Shown: piece by piece, positions 25,912 through 37,494 of the stretch | Numbering within the stretch: position 1 is the first letter of the stretch | Layout: the number at the start of each line of letters is the position of its first letter | DNA from: Tomocerus qinae | Lineage: Eukaryota > Arthropoda > Collembola > Entomobryomorpha > Tomoceridae | NCBI GenBank assembly: GCA_020055645.1 | Contig: CM034548.1 | Coordinates: 2,294,001-2,358,000 of the forward strand | Length of the DNA: 64,000 bases | Direction: 5' to 3' | Translations under genes and position numbers: made by a program | Notes under the pieces: model-generated | Databases searched by the model: none | Seen by the model: only the letters and a program-made list of their open reading frames with translations | Told to the model about the DNA's origin: nothing

Positions 25912-27849
25912 CATTGCTAGAAAAGGGAATACTTTATTGTTTGCCTAATATTTTAATTATTTTCACCTAAACCACGCTCTGAGTTGGAAAACAAATATTA
26001 ACTTTTCTGAAATAAATATCGGTATTTAGTTTTCTTGGAATGGTGTGGTTTACAAGCATTTCCAGCAGCAGAGCTGTACACAGTAAACTTTTGTATAAAT
26101 CAAAACATGGAATGCAATGAAAGTCGCTATGTATCATTCATGACATGCCCACCGTTCAAAGAGATGAAGAAGAACTGAGATTTTTTCTGCAATTTAATTT
26201 CTCCTAGTTGCTCACTATATCATTTTGCATACCTTCCATGCGACGTCTACACACAATCTGTACAAATATAGCAAGAAACTTCCTTGGTGTTGCCACATTC
26301 AGATAGTATATCAAGGTGGAGTGCATTTTATTTGGCAAGGTATTCATATATATATGAATAGTATTACAAGAAATTCCACGTTATCTACGAAATGACATTT
26401 GATACAGTTTTGTACCCTGTCTTCGATCGGATTATGAAAAGACCACATCTATTACAGAGAGAACATCTCAATGAAGTCGTTAAGATAAAAGAAAAAGTGC
26501 AATTTCATAAATCATTCGATGGCATCAGAACACATATTATAGACAGTACCCTCATGGCCTTATCTTATAGACACTCATTGATAAGCATTATTTACTTATT
26601 CAGTACCCACTCTGAAAACGGAGCTGGCAATAGCTACCGAAAATCATTTCCGCAAGAGGTGACCAATCCAATGATATCACTGGCAAAAGACATTTTTTGA
26701 AGAAGTTAAACTCCGTAGGTTGTGAACATAGTCAAAAATCTCTGCTGATGAATATTCTCCGCCTGCTTTAGGACTAAAAGACTATAAAATAGTGATGCAG
26801 AATATGTTATGAGATTTTATATTAACCAAAGTTGTTTTGTGGTATACAGTAATTTTTCGTTCGTATCCGAAGCGACTAATTGTATTTTGTGATTTAATAT
26901 CACGATGAGTAAGTGCAACACAGTTCTAGTTTTTCTTTTCATCAAACTTCAATAAGACCAATTACGTGAAGCACTACAATTCTATTTCAGTCTGCGAGAT
27001 AATTGGGAATTTAATAGTTAATCTCTAATGCAAATCATTAACAAAATTATTTATTATTTTCTTGAAACCAGCACCGTCTTTGAAGCTGATTTTGAGTTAA
27101 AGAATGTATAGCATTACCCCATCAACTGCATTAAGTATATTATATTATATTGTCGTATAGTATACCACATAGTCCAAATGTAAACGAATAATAATTCCAC
27201 CACGTAGTAAATAATAACGGATATCTGTACTTAGACAGAGTAATATGCAATGTAATGCATAGATCATTAAGACGTAGTTTAAAACAGTACGCTCTGTAAT
27301 GCCTACGTACTCAGATCAAAGTACAGAAGATTGACAATGTAAAATTGGGGACATTGCCTTTACACACAATTTACACACTTGCACTAAGTCGAGTGGGTAG
27401 ATATAAATAAAACGGCTCTCATCTCTGTATTTAGTGTTTTAACAAAAATAATACATTTATTTGCATGCATGCATAATACATTATTGATCTTAGATAATTG
27501 ACTGAAGTTATAACACATGTATCGTAATTTAAAATGACACAAAACTCTATTGCTACACAGTTGGCCAAGTTCAGATACTCTGTCACACACATTTATGCAA
27601 ATAAAACTCCTATCTGTTTAATGTGCATCATGAAGGCTTTTTCACCGAAGATTTCTTTATTAACCAAATTCCATAACGCGACAATATTATGTAATGCCAA
27701 GGACATGATATACTAGTAACAGTCATTGGAATTATTAAATATTATAACCCTAGATAATCGATAATTGCTATGCATGATGAAAAAATGAAAATTTATTAAA
27801 TTATGGTAAGTGAACACCTGCGAAACCAACGAATATTGAAATTGCTTAC
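25912..27849. other. non-coding stretch
   Basis: A plus-strand frame of 102 codons at 26392-26700 begins with ATG but shows no domain I know, and nothing around it supports transcription. Minus-strand sequence near 27440-27580 keeps a short frame after an acceptor-like GTGTGTGACAG and could be a second exon of the candidate at 27850, but this is speculative. Confidence 0.35.
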
Positions 27850-27919
27850 CTGAATTGGACAAGATTTCGACGACGAGAAGAAATCCGACAAGAAGCGAAT
27901 TGATGTTGACTGAATGCAT
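27850..27919 (-). CDS. candidate first coding exon with signal peptide
   Basis: On the minus strand an ATG at 27919 opens 23 codons reading MHSVNINSLLVGFLLVVEIL then SNS. This has a short polar start, an 11-13-residue hydrophobic core and small residues at the end, which is the layout of a secretory signal peptide. The exon would end one base into the next codon at a strong donor, TTCAG|GTAAGC (27849-27844). The pattern fits the first exon of a gene for a secreted protein or peptide precursor. No downstream exon could be identified with confidence towards lower coordinates. The one in-phase possibility begins near 27577, adds 48 codons and has no recognisable features. It may be chance. Confidence 0.28.
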
Positions 27920-29273
27920 TATTTATGAATACAAGTTCCGCAAACTTTACTTAATTTTTGCTTAGAAGCAAGCAACACGGAAGTTTATGTTCGTCTTGAT
28001 AGGGACAATCTTTTCCTTCAGGTTCTGCTATTACGATAAATTGTGTTAATGTAGAGTGTAAATAGTGACATTCACAGGTCGTGGGAAAATGGGAAGAAAA
28101 AGCACGTCAGAAGTAGAGTCAGATTGAAGAAAGTAATTTATGCCCAGTGGGTTTTATTACAGTGTAGTCAGAGTTAGTGGCAGTGGCACTTTAGAATGCC
28201 GATCGGTTGAATGGGTCTTGCCCTGTTCAACTTGGGAAAACCAGGAACGATGGGGAATGTGGACTTGATTAATGAAGTGGACGGGCCGCGCTGATTTGTG
28301 TAAATTGTCGTTTCTGTTGAAACGAGTTAATATGTTTGCTGGGTTTAATAAACCTCTGTCTATATTTTTAATATTGGAGGAGACTGATTTGTTGATATTC
28401 GGAAGGAGTAGATGGAAGGTGAGGAGGAACAGCCAAGAAATGAGGCTCACTTAGTTCACTAGCTCAGAGCTCACTGCCGCGGAGATGTGTGGACTCAACG
28501 GAAGTCGAATGTGGAATGAAGATCTGGGCAGACTGCACATAGTAGTCACTCACTCCTTGCACGTCGTCTCTCATCCTTTCTCTCTTCCTTTCACCACGAG
28601 GGAAAGTTGGCCTGTCCAAACTGAAATTTACAACTAAAAGGTCCAAAGGAAGACGATCCTTTTACACGGCAAAATTATTACAGATTATGAGTGAGTATGA
28701 AGGATCCATCCAGCCAGACTGCCACACATGACATCTTTCCTGTTTCCGTCTTCTTCTGGTCGTGCACTCCTGCCTGATCTGTAGCTCTTTTGTGCAGTCT
28801 GTACCCAGCTAGCCATTTATATCCCCCTACTATATCCTCACAAATGAAACCAAAATTTTTGATTAAACCTGGTCTAATGAACTAAGATTTGAATTATTAT
28901 TAAGATCGGACATCCTATTCAAAAGATACTATTGTAGTAACATCACAGTGATGTCACCATGCATAAGAACTAGAAGTTGGCTTTAAATTCTTGAACAAGA
29001 TAAACAAGCTATCATAATTACATTTTAAACACTTTTTGACTAAACCAAATAAAAATGGTCTTCTACTATAATTTGCATTATGTTTAGAATAAACCGATTT
29101 TTAGGAGAAATTGCATTGAACAAAAGAATAATACTAACGTATTAATACCAACGTAATTATACGATTACAACCAACCAACTAAAACATTGAATTTTCGGGT
29201 AAATTGCACTACGATTAGAATAAACCAAAAATAAACGACTTTTAGAAGAAATTGCATTACGTATAGAATAAGA
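27920..29273. other. non-coding stretch with degenerate repeats at its right end
   Basis: From about 29050 to 29273 the phrase AAATTGCATTACG with TTTAGAATAAACC recurs three or four times in degenerate form. A minus-strand frame at 28157-28447 would resemble a secreted protein but has no ATG (see rejected items). No RNA gene recognised. Confidence 0.4.
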
Positions 29274-29711
29274 ATTAAGTGGTGTGCAACACCGCTTTAT
29301 AGGAATGCCTGATCTGTCTGTCTGTTAGCACAATAACTCAAAAACGGTTTGAGATAATCAACTACTGTGCGTACAAACTTACTGTACGTGATGTAGAGAT
29401 GAAAGGCGAGGTCGAATTTGAAAATGAAATAAATCGGACACAAACCCTGCCTGTGGGCGTGGTCCAAAAATTAAAAATTGGTGTAACTTTAGCTATCGAC
29501 ATTATAGAACGTCATGAGTTATTTCGTTCGAAAAGGTTATTCGTTAGGCTATGTCAAGATCAAGTCACAAGTTATTAAGTCACAAGTGTCAAAAGGTCAA
29601 AGGTCATTGAAAATACTCTCTTAAAACGTCACGGAACGTCAGATAATCAGTTCAAACTTTTTATGCAATTTCACACCACTTTTTTACATCCATTTGGACA
29701 TGGTTTATTAA
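29274..29711 (+). repeat. dispersed repeat C, copy 1
   Basis: About 0.43 kb aligned directly with 33496-33912 at roughly 80-85% identity by eye. Landmarks are ATTAAGTGGTGTGCAACA, CTGTCTGTCTGTTAGCAC, ATAACTCAAAAACGGTTTGA, GGGCGTGGTCCAAAAATTA, ATCGACATTATAGAACGTCA, TCGAAAAGGTTATTCGTTAG and GTGTCAAAAGGTCAAAGGTC. It lacks a coding frame and terminal inverted repeats. The common start and end define one family. A SINE or a rolling-circle relic are both possible; neither is shown. Confidence 0.85.
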
Positions 29712-31179
29712 CATTTAAATTACATTTAAATACCCTGAAGTAAGTAATACCATGTTTGAACCTTCTAAAACAAATTTTGAAAATCTTAGATTTGTTGCGT
29801 CTAAGTATGTTTGAGTGTCATATATGCACAGGTTGTACCATAGACTGAAGGCGGCATAAGAAGGGCGAAAAACGGGTCCCCCAAATCTAATCAAAGAAAA
29901 AGAATGTTTTCTCAAATTAGCAAAAAAGCGCTAAATGTCTTCTGGCAATTTTTGACTCCTTTTGGACCAAAGGTGGCTAAATTTTTCTCGCGAATATCGA
30001 TATAATGGGTCTATATGTGTATATATGACACCATTGCATCCTCCAAAATCAACAAATAAAACGGTACTGGTCTAGTGGTGCTAAGCAGTAAACAGTGAAA
30101 TCTGATGTATTGAATGTGATACTTTAATTTAATTGAATTAAATACAGCAATATTGTCATTATAGTAATTGACACTTTAAAATAAATAAATATTAACTTAA
30201 TTGTCCATTATACTTTAATAATTTCCTGGTCTGGAAAAGATTTATAGCAAAAATTTTGTAGTTATCCAAATGGAAGTTTCCTTGGGGTAAATGTATCGAT
30301 TATATCGTATAAAACTAAATGTAACCTTTTCTGTACATCGTTCTATCTGAACCATTGGAACGTAACTACTTACCTGCATTAGTTGACGTGAAAAGTGGAC
30401 TAAGCCACTGATTTGGAATCATAGCTTCTGTTGTTGAAATTATTTAGAATTGGTAGCTGGTAGTGGCACTCATTCCACCCACGGTCTCACTTTTGGGCTT
30501 CTACGGCCAAACGAGTGGGCTAGATGGAGGTAAACGAGCTGTTGTTCTCGGAGAGATGACTAGAATAAACCCAACATTTTCTTGTATTATCTGTAGGGCA
30601 TCATCTCTCGCAACAAATGCCATATTGTTTCCGTCGTATGCAAATAAGTGTTTTCTCTGTACACGATATAGGTATGCTTTTTAATGCTTTGTGTATACTT
30701 TGAATCCCTAATTTCCTATCTCCTCTAGAAACAACACTGTATAATTACATAATACCAAACTGTATGAAATGTTAAACACGATACTCAAAACTCAATCCCC
30801 GTCCATTTGTTCCACACCAAAAAGCTAGCATTCCATCATGCGTTTTCATCAATCTAAATTTCTTTTCAAGAGGTATGACGTTCTGCATAAATTTCATGTT
30901 CAAAACACTGGAGTTAGATCACAAATTCATTAAAAGTTTTGAAACTCTTTATATAAATTATGTGGGGCCTCCGAAATATCGGAATTAACATCCTTAAAGG
31001 GAGCTCTTTGAACACTTTTCCAAAAGATTGTTCCTCGATCCAGGCTTTCAATAGGACTCACAAATTAAATACACCGACACAAATACTTCAAGCCACGCTT
31101 AGGTACGATCATCGCACTTTGACGTTAAAGTCCAATTAGTGGCTACGGTTTTAATACTTCATGGGGAGCTGAACCAAGA
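29712..31179. other. non-coding stretch
   Basis: No gene recognised. The 73-codon plus-strand frame at 30463-30684 has no support. The segment 29840-30000 has transposon-like texture (GGTCCCCCAAATCTAATC, ACTCCTTTTGGACCAAAGG) without a partner copy. Confidence 0.35.
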
Positions 31180-31760
31180 AACAAAAATGACAATTTTTAC
31201 CTTTTTTGCTTTTTTATGAAAAAGGTAGGGATAAGTTTTTAAAAATCAGTCATTTTTTGCCTTTTTACCTTTTTTGATGTATCAGCATGCCCCACTTACT
31301 TTCGCTTTACACGTTAAAAGGGTAAAAAAGGTAAAAATGTAGTACTTTTTTGTAAAAAAGGAGTGCCTTTGTTGTTCCCTGAGCTGGACAAGGCGCAAAT
31401 TAATGTTTTTATTAAGCTTTTACCAGAGCATGAAATGAGCAGCTTTTTGGGAATCTGCCGTTTTGGTTATGCCTATCAAAAATAAGCAAAAGACCGCCTT
31501 TTTGGGTTTTGACTTTTTTGTTATTTTAAATCAAAATATATTTTAATTCGTGTTTTATACGTTATAAAACATCTTATGGAAATATTATTTTTGTCATGTG
31601 AAAAGTAGGCTTGGTAAATGGTAACATCCCAAATTCAATTGAAGTAAAACTTCTTACAAGGCGGTGGCACAGCAAAAAAAACCAAAAAGAACACAATTTT
31701 ACTTTTTTGGGGCTTTGCAATCAAAAATGCTGTCTTTTTCACGCTTGAGTTTTACGTTCT
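31180..31760. repeat. T/A-tract palindromic region
   Basis: Words such as TTTACCTTTTTTGC and TTTTTTGCCTTTTTACC on the left are answered by GGGTAAAAAAGGTAAAAATG at about 31320 as an imperfect inverted repeat. Further AACCAAAAAGAACAC and TTTACTTTTTTGGGGC words follow to 31760. The segment may be an old foldback element. It is low-complexity, so boundaries are uncertain. Confidence 0.4.
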
Positions 31761-33267
31761 AATTGGTGGATGGTCAGGTCAGGTAGTCAACTTACTGAAA
31801 GGCTGGCACGATGTTGACAATTAAACTCATAAAAGCTTGAATTTTGTTACCTATAGATTTTTTCTTGCCACAAATACCTATTATAAGGTATTCTAGCTAC
31901 TAAATTTTTCTTATAATACAAATAACCTCTTAGAATAGTACGACTCTCAAAAATGCTAAGGAGTGCAGGTTATCCGAATTATACGAAAGCGATGAAAAGA
32001 TCATTAATGAGATTCAATAAGAAAGGTTTTGAAGGTCACGTCATCTCGGAAAACAGTTGCATATTCATATGCCCATCTACATAAAAAAATTTGGGAAGCT
32101 CATTTTTTATTAGTAAGTGTAAAAATTGCCGCAGACAATATTTTCACTACATTAAGTCATAAGCAATGATTTTCAGAACAGAAAGTTAACAGAGGCACTG
32201 TTTATCAATAGAAAACTATAAAATGTAGTTTTATTTCTCGGCAAATTAAATTTTCATCGGCATTCCTTTAAGGGAGCAAGAAATACTAAAGCCATTTTTA
32301 CTGGAATAGTATTTTCTGTTTTTCCTGAAGTGTTAACTTGATAAAGAAGTTACCAGTTGGAGCTAATTTGATAGAAGGAGGTGAGCTTCAACATTTACTT
32401 TTATCGGATGTTTACAGTTCAAATGGTTGCGTTTAGTACGAGCCCTTTCTATTGTGGACTTCTCAGTCGTCTGCTACAACGGACTGTACAGACTACACTG
32501 CTGCGTCTAAGAGACTACTGACGACATTTGGTGATGAGAGATAGCGGTGCATGCATAACTGAAAGAAGTTAATTGCAACCAATGAACGATGTCAGAAGGA
32601 AAACTTTGTCCATTATATTAGCTGAGTTAAGACACGAAGTGAGCCAAATCCACAGAAAGTTCCCTCACCATCACAATGGATGCGAAAGTAACTTCATTTG
32701 CTACTAAGGAGGAAAACATAATTGAGAATATCAACAAATTACGTAAAAGTGTGTATCAAAGCACTGTAATAGAAAACTGAGTCTTGAGTATTGCCAATTT
32801 ATGTGTCGGCGAAAGAAGTTGTGCTCCTCTGTTGTCTCTCTCCAGGTTCCTCCGCTTTGGTCTCCAGGTTCCTCCCACATTAACAGCCATTTGGATTCCA
32901 GCCTCAAAACTTTATCTGCCCAGTCCAGGCACAAACTCCATATATCACAAAGGCCAGGGATAAAAGGCGTCATAAAAATGATTTTATCCTTAAACCCAAG
33001 GTTTTTATGCCTGGTTACAAGGACTAGCTTACTTTTTTCATCTCTTTAGAAAGGGGACATTTTTCTAGAACAAAGAAACAATCAAAATTGCAGGTGAAAA
33101 GTGGAATAATAAAATTCGATTTGAGTGTGTACAGAAACGCAGAGCAACTTAGTAAGCTGTTGTCTTCTACTAGTATCTACCATGGGAGACTATAAATTAT
33201 GACAATTAATACATGTATGGAGTATGAATTATTGTGCCCCTAGGTCAAATTATACTCGGTGTTATGG
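31761..33267. other. non-coding stretch with one short ATG frame
   Basis: At 32676 an ATG in a good start context (ATCACAATGG) opens 34 codons (MDAKVTSFATKEENIIENIN onward) to a TGA at 32778. The composition is protein-like but the frame is short and unsupported. At 32843-32880 TCTCCAGGTTCCTCC is tandemly duplicated. The shadow frames around 32731-33049 have no homology I recognise. Confidence 0.3.
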
Positions 33268-33413
33268 TTGCCCTGTGGAGACTCTGGAGTCTACATGGGG
33301 CTGATGAAATTTGTTTTTATATTTGGGGGATGTGAAAGTGAGATGTAGACATTGTAGACTACAGGGAGCTGATAAAAATTAATTTTTATTTGCTCCTTGA
33401 ATTTTTTTTCAGG
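33268..33413 (+). repeat. units of a G-rich/A-rich repeat, left part
   Basis: The phrase GACTACAGGGAGCTGATAAA followed by an A/T tract recurs here about every 70-80 bp (33285-33325 and 33358-33395) and again to the right of repeat C at 33935-33975 and 34015-34045. Repeat C copy 2 therefore appears to sit inside an older tandem-like repeat. Similarity is degenerate. Confidence 0.45.
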
Positions 33414-33490
33414 CGCCCAAATATCGGTTTCTAGTGCCTTGGCCGCCCAGGGCGCCGGGCGACCGCGAATACTAAATTACAGCCCGACTA
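33414..33490. other. GC-rich island of transposon-end type
   Basis: CGCCCAAATATCGG is followed by CCTTGGCCGCCCAGGGCGCC and GGGCGACCGCG. The GC content is far above the surroundings and holds short palindromes (GGCGCC). It adjoins repeat C, and it could be the eroded end of another element. No function is assigned. Confidence 0.35.
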
Positions 33491-33495
33491 CGTGG

Positions 33496-33912
33496 ATTAA
33501 GTGGTGTGCAACATCGCTTTATAGGAATGCCTAATCTGTCTGTCTGTCCGTCTGTCTGTTAGCACGATAACTCAAAAACGGTTTGAGATAATCAACTCAA
33601 ACTTTCTGTTCGTGATGTAGGTATGGAAAGAGAGATCGAGTTCGAAAATGGGCAAAATCGGTCACACCATCCTGTCTGTGGGCGTGGTCCAAAAATTACC
33701 AATTGGCGTAACTTTAGCTATCGACATTATAGAACGTCATGAGATAGCTCGTTCGAAAAGGTTATTCGTTAGATCATGTCAAGGTCAAGTCACGTGTCAA
33801 AAGGTCAAAGGTCATAAAAAATTCACTAAAAACGTCATGGATCAGATAATCCCTCCAAACTTTCAATGCGATTTCATACCACTTTTTACACCCATTTGTA
33901 CATTGTTTATTT
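33496..33912 (+). repeat. dispersed repeat C, copy 2
   Basis: Direct-orientation partner of 29274-29711. This copy has an expanded CTGTCTGTCTGTCCGTCTGT microsatellite near its left end and lacks an approximately 15-bp internal duplication (AAGTCACAAGTTATT) present in copy 1. An 88-codon frame inside (33648-33914) is not conserved in copy 1 and is not a gene. Confidence 0.85.
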
Positions 33913-34835
33913 GAGAGGTGAAAAGTTGGGAAGGTTGCACTACATGGAGCTGATAAAAATTTATTTAAAAAATTTAATTTATTCTTTGTTTTTGGGAGTG
34001 GAATGGGGGGAAGTGGAGACTATATAGAACTGATAAAATCATGTTGTAATCAGGTAAGACAGGATCATGTTGTAGTTTTATTGGTTCTTCCTATGCAATT
34101 TTTCATGAACTTTTCTTAGAATTTATAATAATATGATTTTAAGGCTGCCTCGTCTAGCACGTGTTTCAATTATCTGGGTTCATTTCAAAAGATAGTCAAA
34201 TTTTGTTTACCGTCCTCGATTCTTGACTTAAATACCAAGGGCGTGTAAGGCTTCGTTTTTTGAAATTCTCACAATTGAAAGCAGGAAAGGAACCAAGTTT
34301 GGGGTTTGTAGTGGGAAACTCACATTGTACAGTTCAGTTTTAAAAATAGTTGACGATAAAATTTTCCAAAAAGAAAACTTACATGCCAAATTCTTTGCTT
34401 GTGTTTTGAGACCAATTTTCCAAGCTCCTACCCACGATGAGAAATTTGGATTTTAGAAATTCTCCTACTCAAATAAATGAAATGAGAAGCTAAATCTATG
34501 ACGCCGTAATAAAATCGACAGCACTAGAAAATAAATATTCACATGTACACACTCTACTCCACTATTTGCTAGTCGACCAGGTAGACTAAATTGTTACTAT
34601 ATGCAACTTACTCTGGCCGCCCACTAGGGTCACATTTTTAACTTGGGGTATAAGGTAACGTTACTTTGAGGGTACATTGTGCCCCCTCCCCCTGCTGGAT
34701 GCGTGCTTGAAGTTGAGTATAGACTGTTGCCAAAAAAGAGTGAAGAGTGGACGCTACTCACGAATTTTACTCTTTACTCTTTATTTTTATCGAATACAGG
34801 AGTAGAGACCAAAAAATTACAATAAAAGACACAAT
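33913..34835. other. non-coding stretch
   Basis: The first 140 bp continue the GAGCTGATAAAAAT repeat described at 33268. The rest shows no gene, repeat copy or RNA. Confidence 0.4.
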
Positions 34836-35145
34836 TTTCTAATTAACCGCTTCGCTTGACGCTACATTGCTAATTAAGGCTAACTTGACCTTAAAATGGT
34901 CCATTGATGGCAGTATGCATAATGGTGATTCAAAGTGTCCGAGTCAAAAATGTGATCATGGTGGGCGACCGGAGTAATTTGTCAATAGCCACAATTCTAT
35001 TTCTAAACAAAAAGTTGACCCTAGGCCGTATTAAGGCGAAGTTTTGGAATGTTTTTTGACCCTACCAATGTAATGTAAAATCTGTACCTCTGACCCACCT
35101 AAAGAGAAACCGTGAAAAGATCAATTGGAATTAACATATTATTGC
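34836..35145 (+). repeat. dispersed repeat D, copy 1
   Basis: Aligned directly with 36976-37228. Shared landmarks are CGCTTGACGCTA, GGTCCATTGATGG versus GCTCCATTGTCAATTAATGG, CCGGAGTAA, GACAATTCTATTT, AACAAAAAGTTGACCCTAGG, and AACCGTGAAAAGATCAATTG. Copy 1 carries about 70 bp (near 35037-35105) that copy 2 lacks. Non-coding. Confidence 0.75.
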
Positions 35146-35903
35146 AATAGACAATAGTAGTGAGCCCAGTTAAGGGGCGAACATGAGCACTCAAAGGAAG
35201 TTCAGCGGCGGTCCAACCATCACATTAGTAAAAACAATTCCGAAAAAAAATCATTGGTATTTCCCTTAGGTTATTATGCTAGCTTTGTAATTACAATAAT
35301 TTAAATCTACTTCATTTTTTACAGCGGTTAGAAAAATATGATTCCAGGATTTTGGAAAAACGTACTAACTCAATCAGTACAACTTACGAATAAATATTTT
35401 ATAGATTAAATAGTATGCCCCCCTCCCAATAATTCAACAAAAGTTGTCTAAACTGGCGCAAACAAATCAAGGGAGCAGTAAAAAGTAACACCAGCTCCAC
35501 TGAAAAATGGTAAAAAAATTGCCGATACAGTGGAAATAATTTGGATTACAAGCTTTGAAATGCTAATTAATATGCCCTACGATCATTAGGAAATGTTTTC
35601 TTTAGATAATCATTTCCATTTAATCATCAATAATCATCTTATGTAAAGTGCTGTGATGTTGTAATAATATGAAGCAACCCATTTCGTTGGCGTAGAGGGA
35701 GTGAGTGGGCATGCGCATTTTGCTTTCAAGGAACGTGCAGATATAATGTGTGCAGTCGATGGGAGGAGGCGATGCCTGTTACAGTCAGCACTGCGTTACA
35801 TATGGGGGAGGGTGTTTTGCGTTACGTAATAATCCCTAGGCTCTCTTGCCAGACATAGATATTTAAATTTATTGCTTTATCTCAGTCTGTGGTTATATAT
35901 TAG
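35146..35903. other. non-coding, left flank of the SINE insertion
   Basis: The stretch probably continues the repeat D/E composite: its last bases, TTATATATTAGCATTGTCCG, resume on the far side of the SINE. No gene is seen. Confidence 0.4.
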
Positions 35904-35917
35904 CATTGTCCGGGAAT
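35904..35917. repeat. 14-bp target-site duplication, left copy
   Basis: CATTGTCCGGGAAT at 35904-35917 is repeated exactly at 36662-36675, directly abutting both ends of the SINE at 35918-36661. The length and exactness fit LINE-mediated retroposition. Confidence 0.85.
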
Positions 35918-36661
35918 GTGTGTGTGTGTTAGGGGGAGAGCACGGTTACTACTATTGATTAGTAGAATTATGCTACCGCTCAAGCCACGAGGGCTTACTT
36001 GCAGTGGCTCCCGGAACAACTTTACTACTGTTCATCCAAGAGAAATAGTCAGTCCAAAATCTGAAAGGTTATTTGGCATATTTAAATGTTACCATGGTTA
36101 TTTGTATTTCTGCCTCCAGTGAAATAAAATTTACCAGTGAACTAAAATTTCAAAATCGCTAACACGTAAAATGCCACACAGGACTGACTAATTTCCTTGG
36201 ATGAACTATAAGTGTACAGACTTACACGAAGAGACTTAGTGAAGAGTACTGAACCATGAGACGGAACGACTCAACACTGTCCCGCAACTCGATCTGGTGG
36301 GCAGTCAGAGAGGGACCGGAACATGTAAGCCGACCGCCAGTGACCACAGACAAATCACTTATGGCAGTCTACTTCAATCCACCTTATCACCTCATGTGCA
36401 TCCCATTGTCCAGACTTGTGCTAGGTAGAACTCGTAGCACGTATACAGACCAAAAGAGCAATCCATACACTACAGACAGGGCATTGATAGATAATCATAT
36501 TGTCACTAAGATAGGCAAATCAATGCTATTGACAAATATACGGCAATGACAGCTTCTCCCAGCTCCAGACTACTACCTTATAGACCTGAGGCGCTCCAGA
36601 GATTCGAACTCCAGACAGCCTGAGAAGCGGCTGTTTAGACCACTAGACAGACCTGTACGCC
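35918..36661 (-). mobile_element. tRNA-headed SINE, 744 bp
   Basis: Read on the minus strand, the element begins at 36661 with a tRNA-like head (36588-36661) containing a box A (TGTCTAGTGG) and a box B (GAGTTCGAATCTC). A body of about 660 bp follows, and the end at 35918 is a CA microsatellite (AACACACACACACA on this strand). Exact 14-bp direct repeats flank it. Internal pol III promoter, simple-sequence tail and long target duplication are the standard SINE signature. It is longer than most SINEs. A 97-codon plus-strand frame (36256-36549) crosses its body and has no recognised homologue. The insertion split an older repeat whose intact relative lies at about 37240-37330. Confidence 0.88.
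36588..36661 (-). tRNA. tRNA-like head of SINE (tRNA pseudogene)
   Basis: The minus-strand sequence folds as a tRNA. The acceptor arms GGCGTAC and GAGCGCC match at six of seven positions, a D-arm contains GTCTAGTGGTCTAAAC, an anticodon stem CAGCC/GGCTG closes on an eight-base loop (GCTTCTCA), and the T-arm has TTCGAAT in a stem of GC and wobble pairs. The loop has one base too many, and no CCA-type 3' end follows, so it is not a functional tRNA. The anticodon cannot be named safely. Confidence 0.75.
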
Positions 36662-36730
36662 CATTGTCCGGGAATACACGCTAGCTTTATTTATAACAGG
36701 ACCTGGGTCCCGTGACCGGCTAGTAATTAA
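36662..36730 (+). repeat. repeat E, right part of interrupted copy
   Basis: Starting with the right target duplication, this segment (CATTGTCCGGGAAT, then GCTTTATTTATAACAGGACC and CCGTGACCGGCTAGTAA) matches 37245-37330 (CTGTCCCTGGGTACACAATA, GCTTTATTTATAATAGGGCC, CTGTGACCGGCTAATAG). It shows the pre-insertion sequence resumes directly after the SINE. Confidence 0.75.
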
Positions 36731-36975
36731 TAAACTGCTTTCCCTCACGCAACAGGTGGGTTTATTGGAAAGTTCCTACAAGAGAGTTTGAATTTTCATA
36801 TGGGGGGCTTCTAATTAATTATTACCTCCTAAGAGCGGGTACCCTTGGCTTTATGCATCTTGTACCCAGCAGAGTACTGAGACAGGATTGGGACTCAGGA
36901 TAATGGAATCAATTTGAAAAGTCCCATATAAAAGTTCAAACTCTTATGGGATCAAAAAGATGCAATCAAAGCATT

Positions 36976-37228
36976 CAATTCTAATTTAACGCTTGACGCT
37001 AAATTTCCATTTAAGGTAAACTTGACTTCAAAATGCTCCATTGTCAATTAATGGCTTTGCATTTATAAAGGTGGTTCAGAATACCGTAAACACCGAGTCA
37101 AAAAAGAACTCATAGTTGGTGACCGGAGTAAGTTGCCAATGGCGACAATTCTATTTCAAAACAAAAAGTTGACCCTAGGTCGTACTAAGCCGAACCGTGA
37201 AAAGGTCAATTGGAATTAATATAAAAAA
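36976..37228 (+). repeat. dispersed repeat D, copy 2
   Basis: Direct partner of 34836-35145 with an internal deletion of about 70 bp. It is followed closely by the intact copy of repeat E, so D and E may be two parts of one larger old element. Confidence 0.75.
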
Positions 37229-37244
37229 TCTATGTATCTGAAAT

Positions 37245-37330
37245 GTTTATTATACTCATCGTGTAATACTGTCCCTGGGTACACAATAGCTTTATTTATA
37301 ATAGGGCCTGGGCCCTGTGACCGGCTAATA
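37245..37330 (+). repeat. repeat E, uninterrupted copy
   Basis: It aligns across the SINE junction of the other copy: TAATACTGTCCCTGGGTACA here equals TAGCATTGTCCGGGAATACA after removing the SINE and one target duplication. It therefore serves as an internal empty-site comparison. Confidence 0.7.
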
Positions 37331-37494
37331 GAAATAATAATTTCGGAGAGGTGCAACTAATTCACGGAATTCTATTGCAACATTTACAGAATTAACTTTT
37401 AAGTCGATAGCATTGCATTGCATTGCATGGCTTGGTTTAGAGTGTGATCACGCCTTTAGTACCTGTACTACTTTCACAATCACAACATGAACAA

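Noticed and set aside
26392..26700. 102-codon plus-strand frame
   Set aside because: Begins with ATG but shows no family resemblance, no conserved-looking segments and no transcription signals nearby.
28157..28450. Minus-strand frame resembling a secreted 97-aa protein
   Set aside because: The apparent start is GTG, not ATG, and a stop lies two codons upstream (TAA in CTAAGTGAGC). No acceptor creates a usable start.
36588..36661. Functional tRNA gene
   Set aside because: The anticodon loop has eight bases, an acceptor pair is mismatched, and the sequence continues as a SINE body to a microsatellite tail between target duplications.
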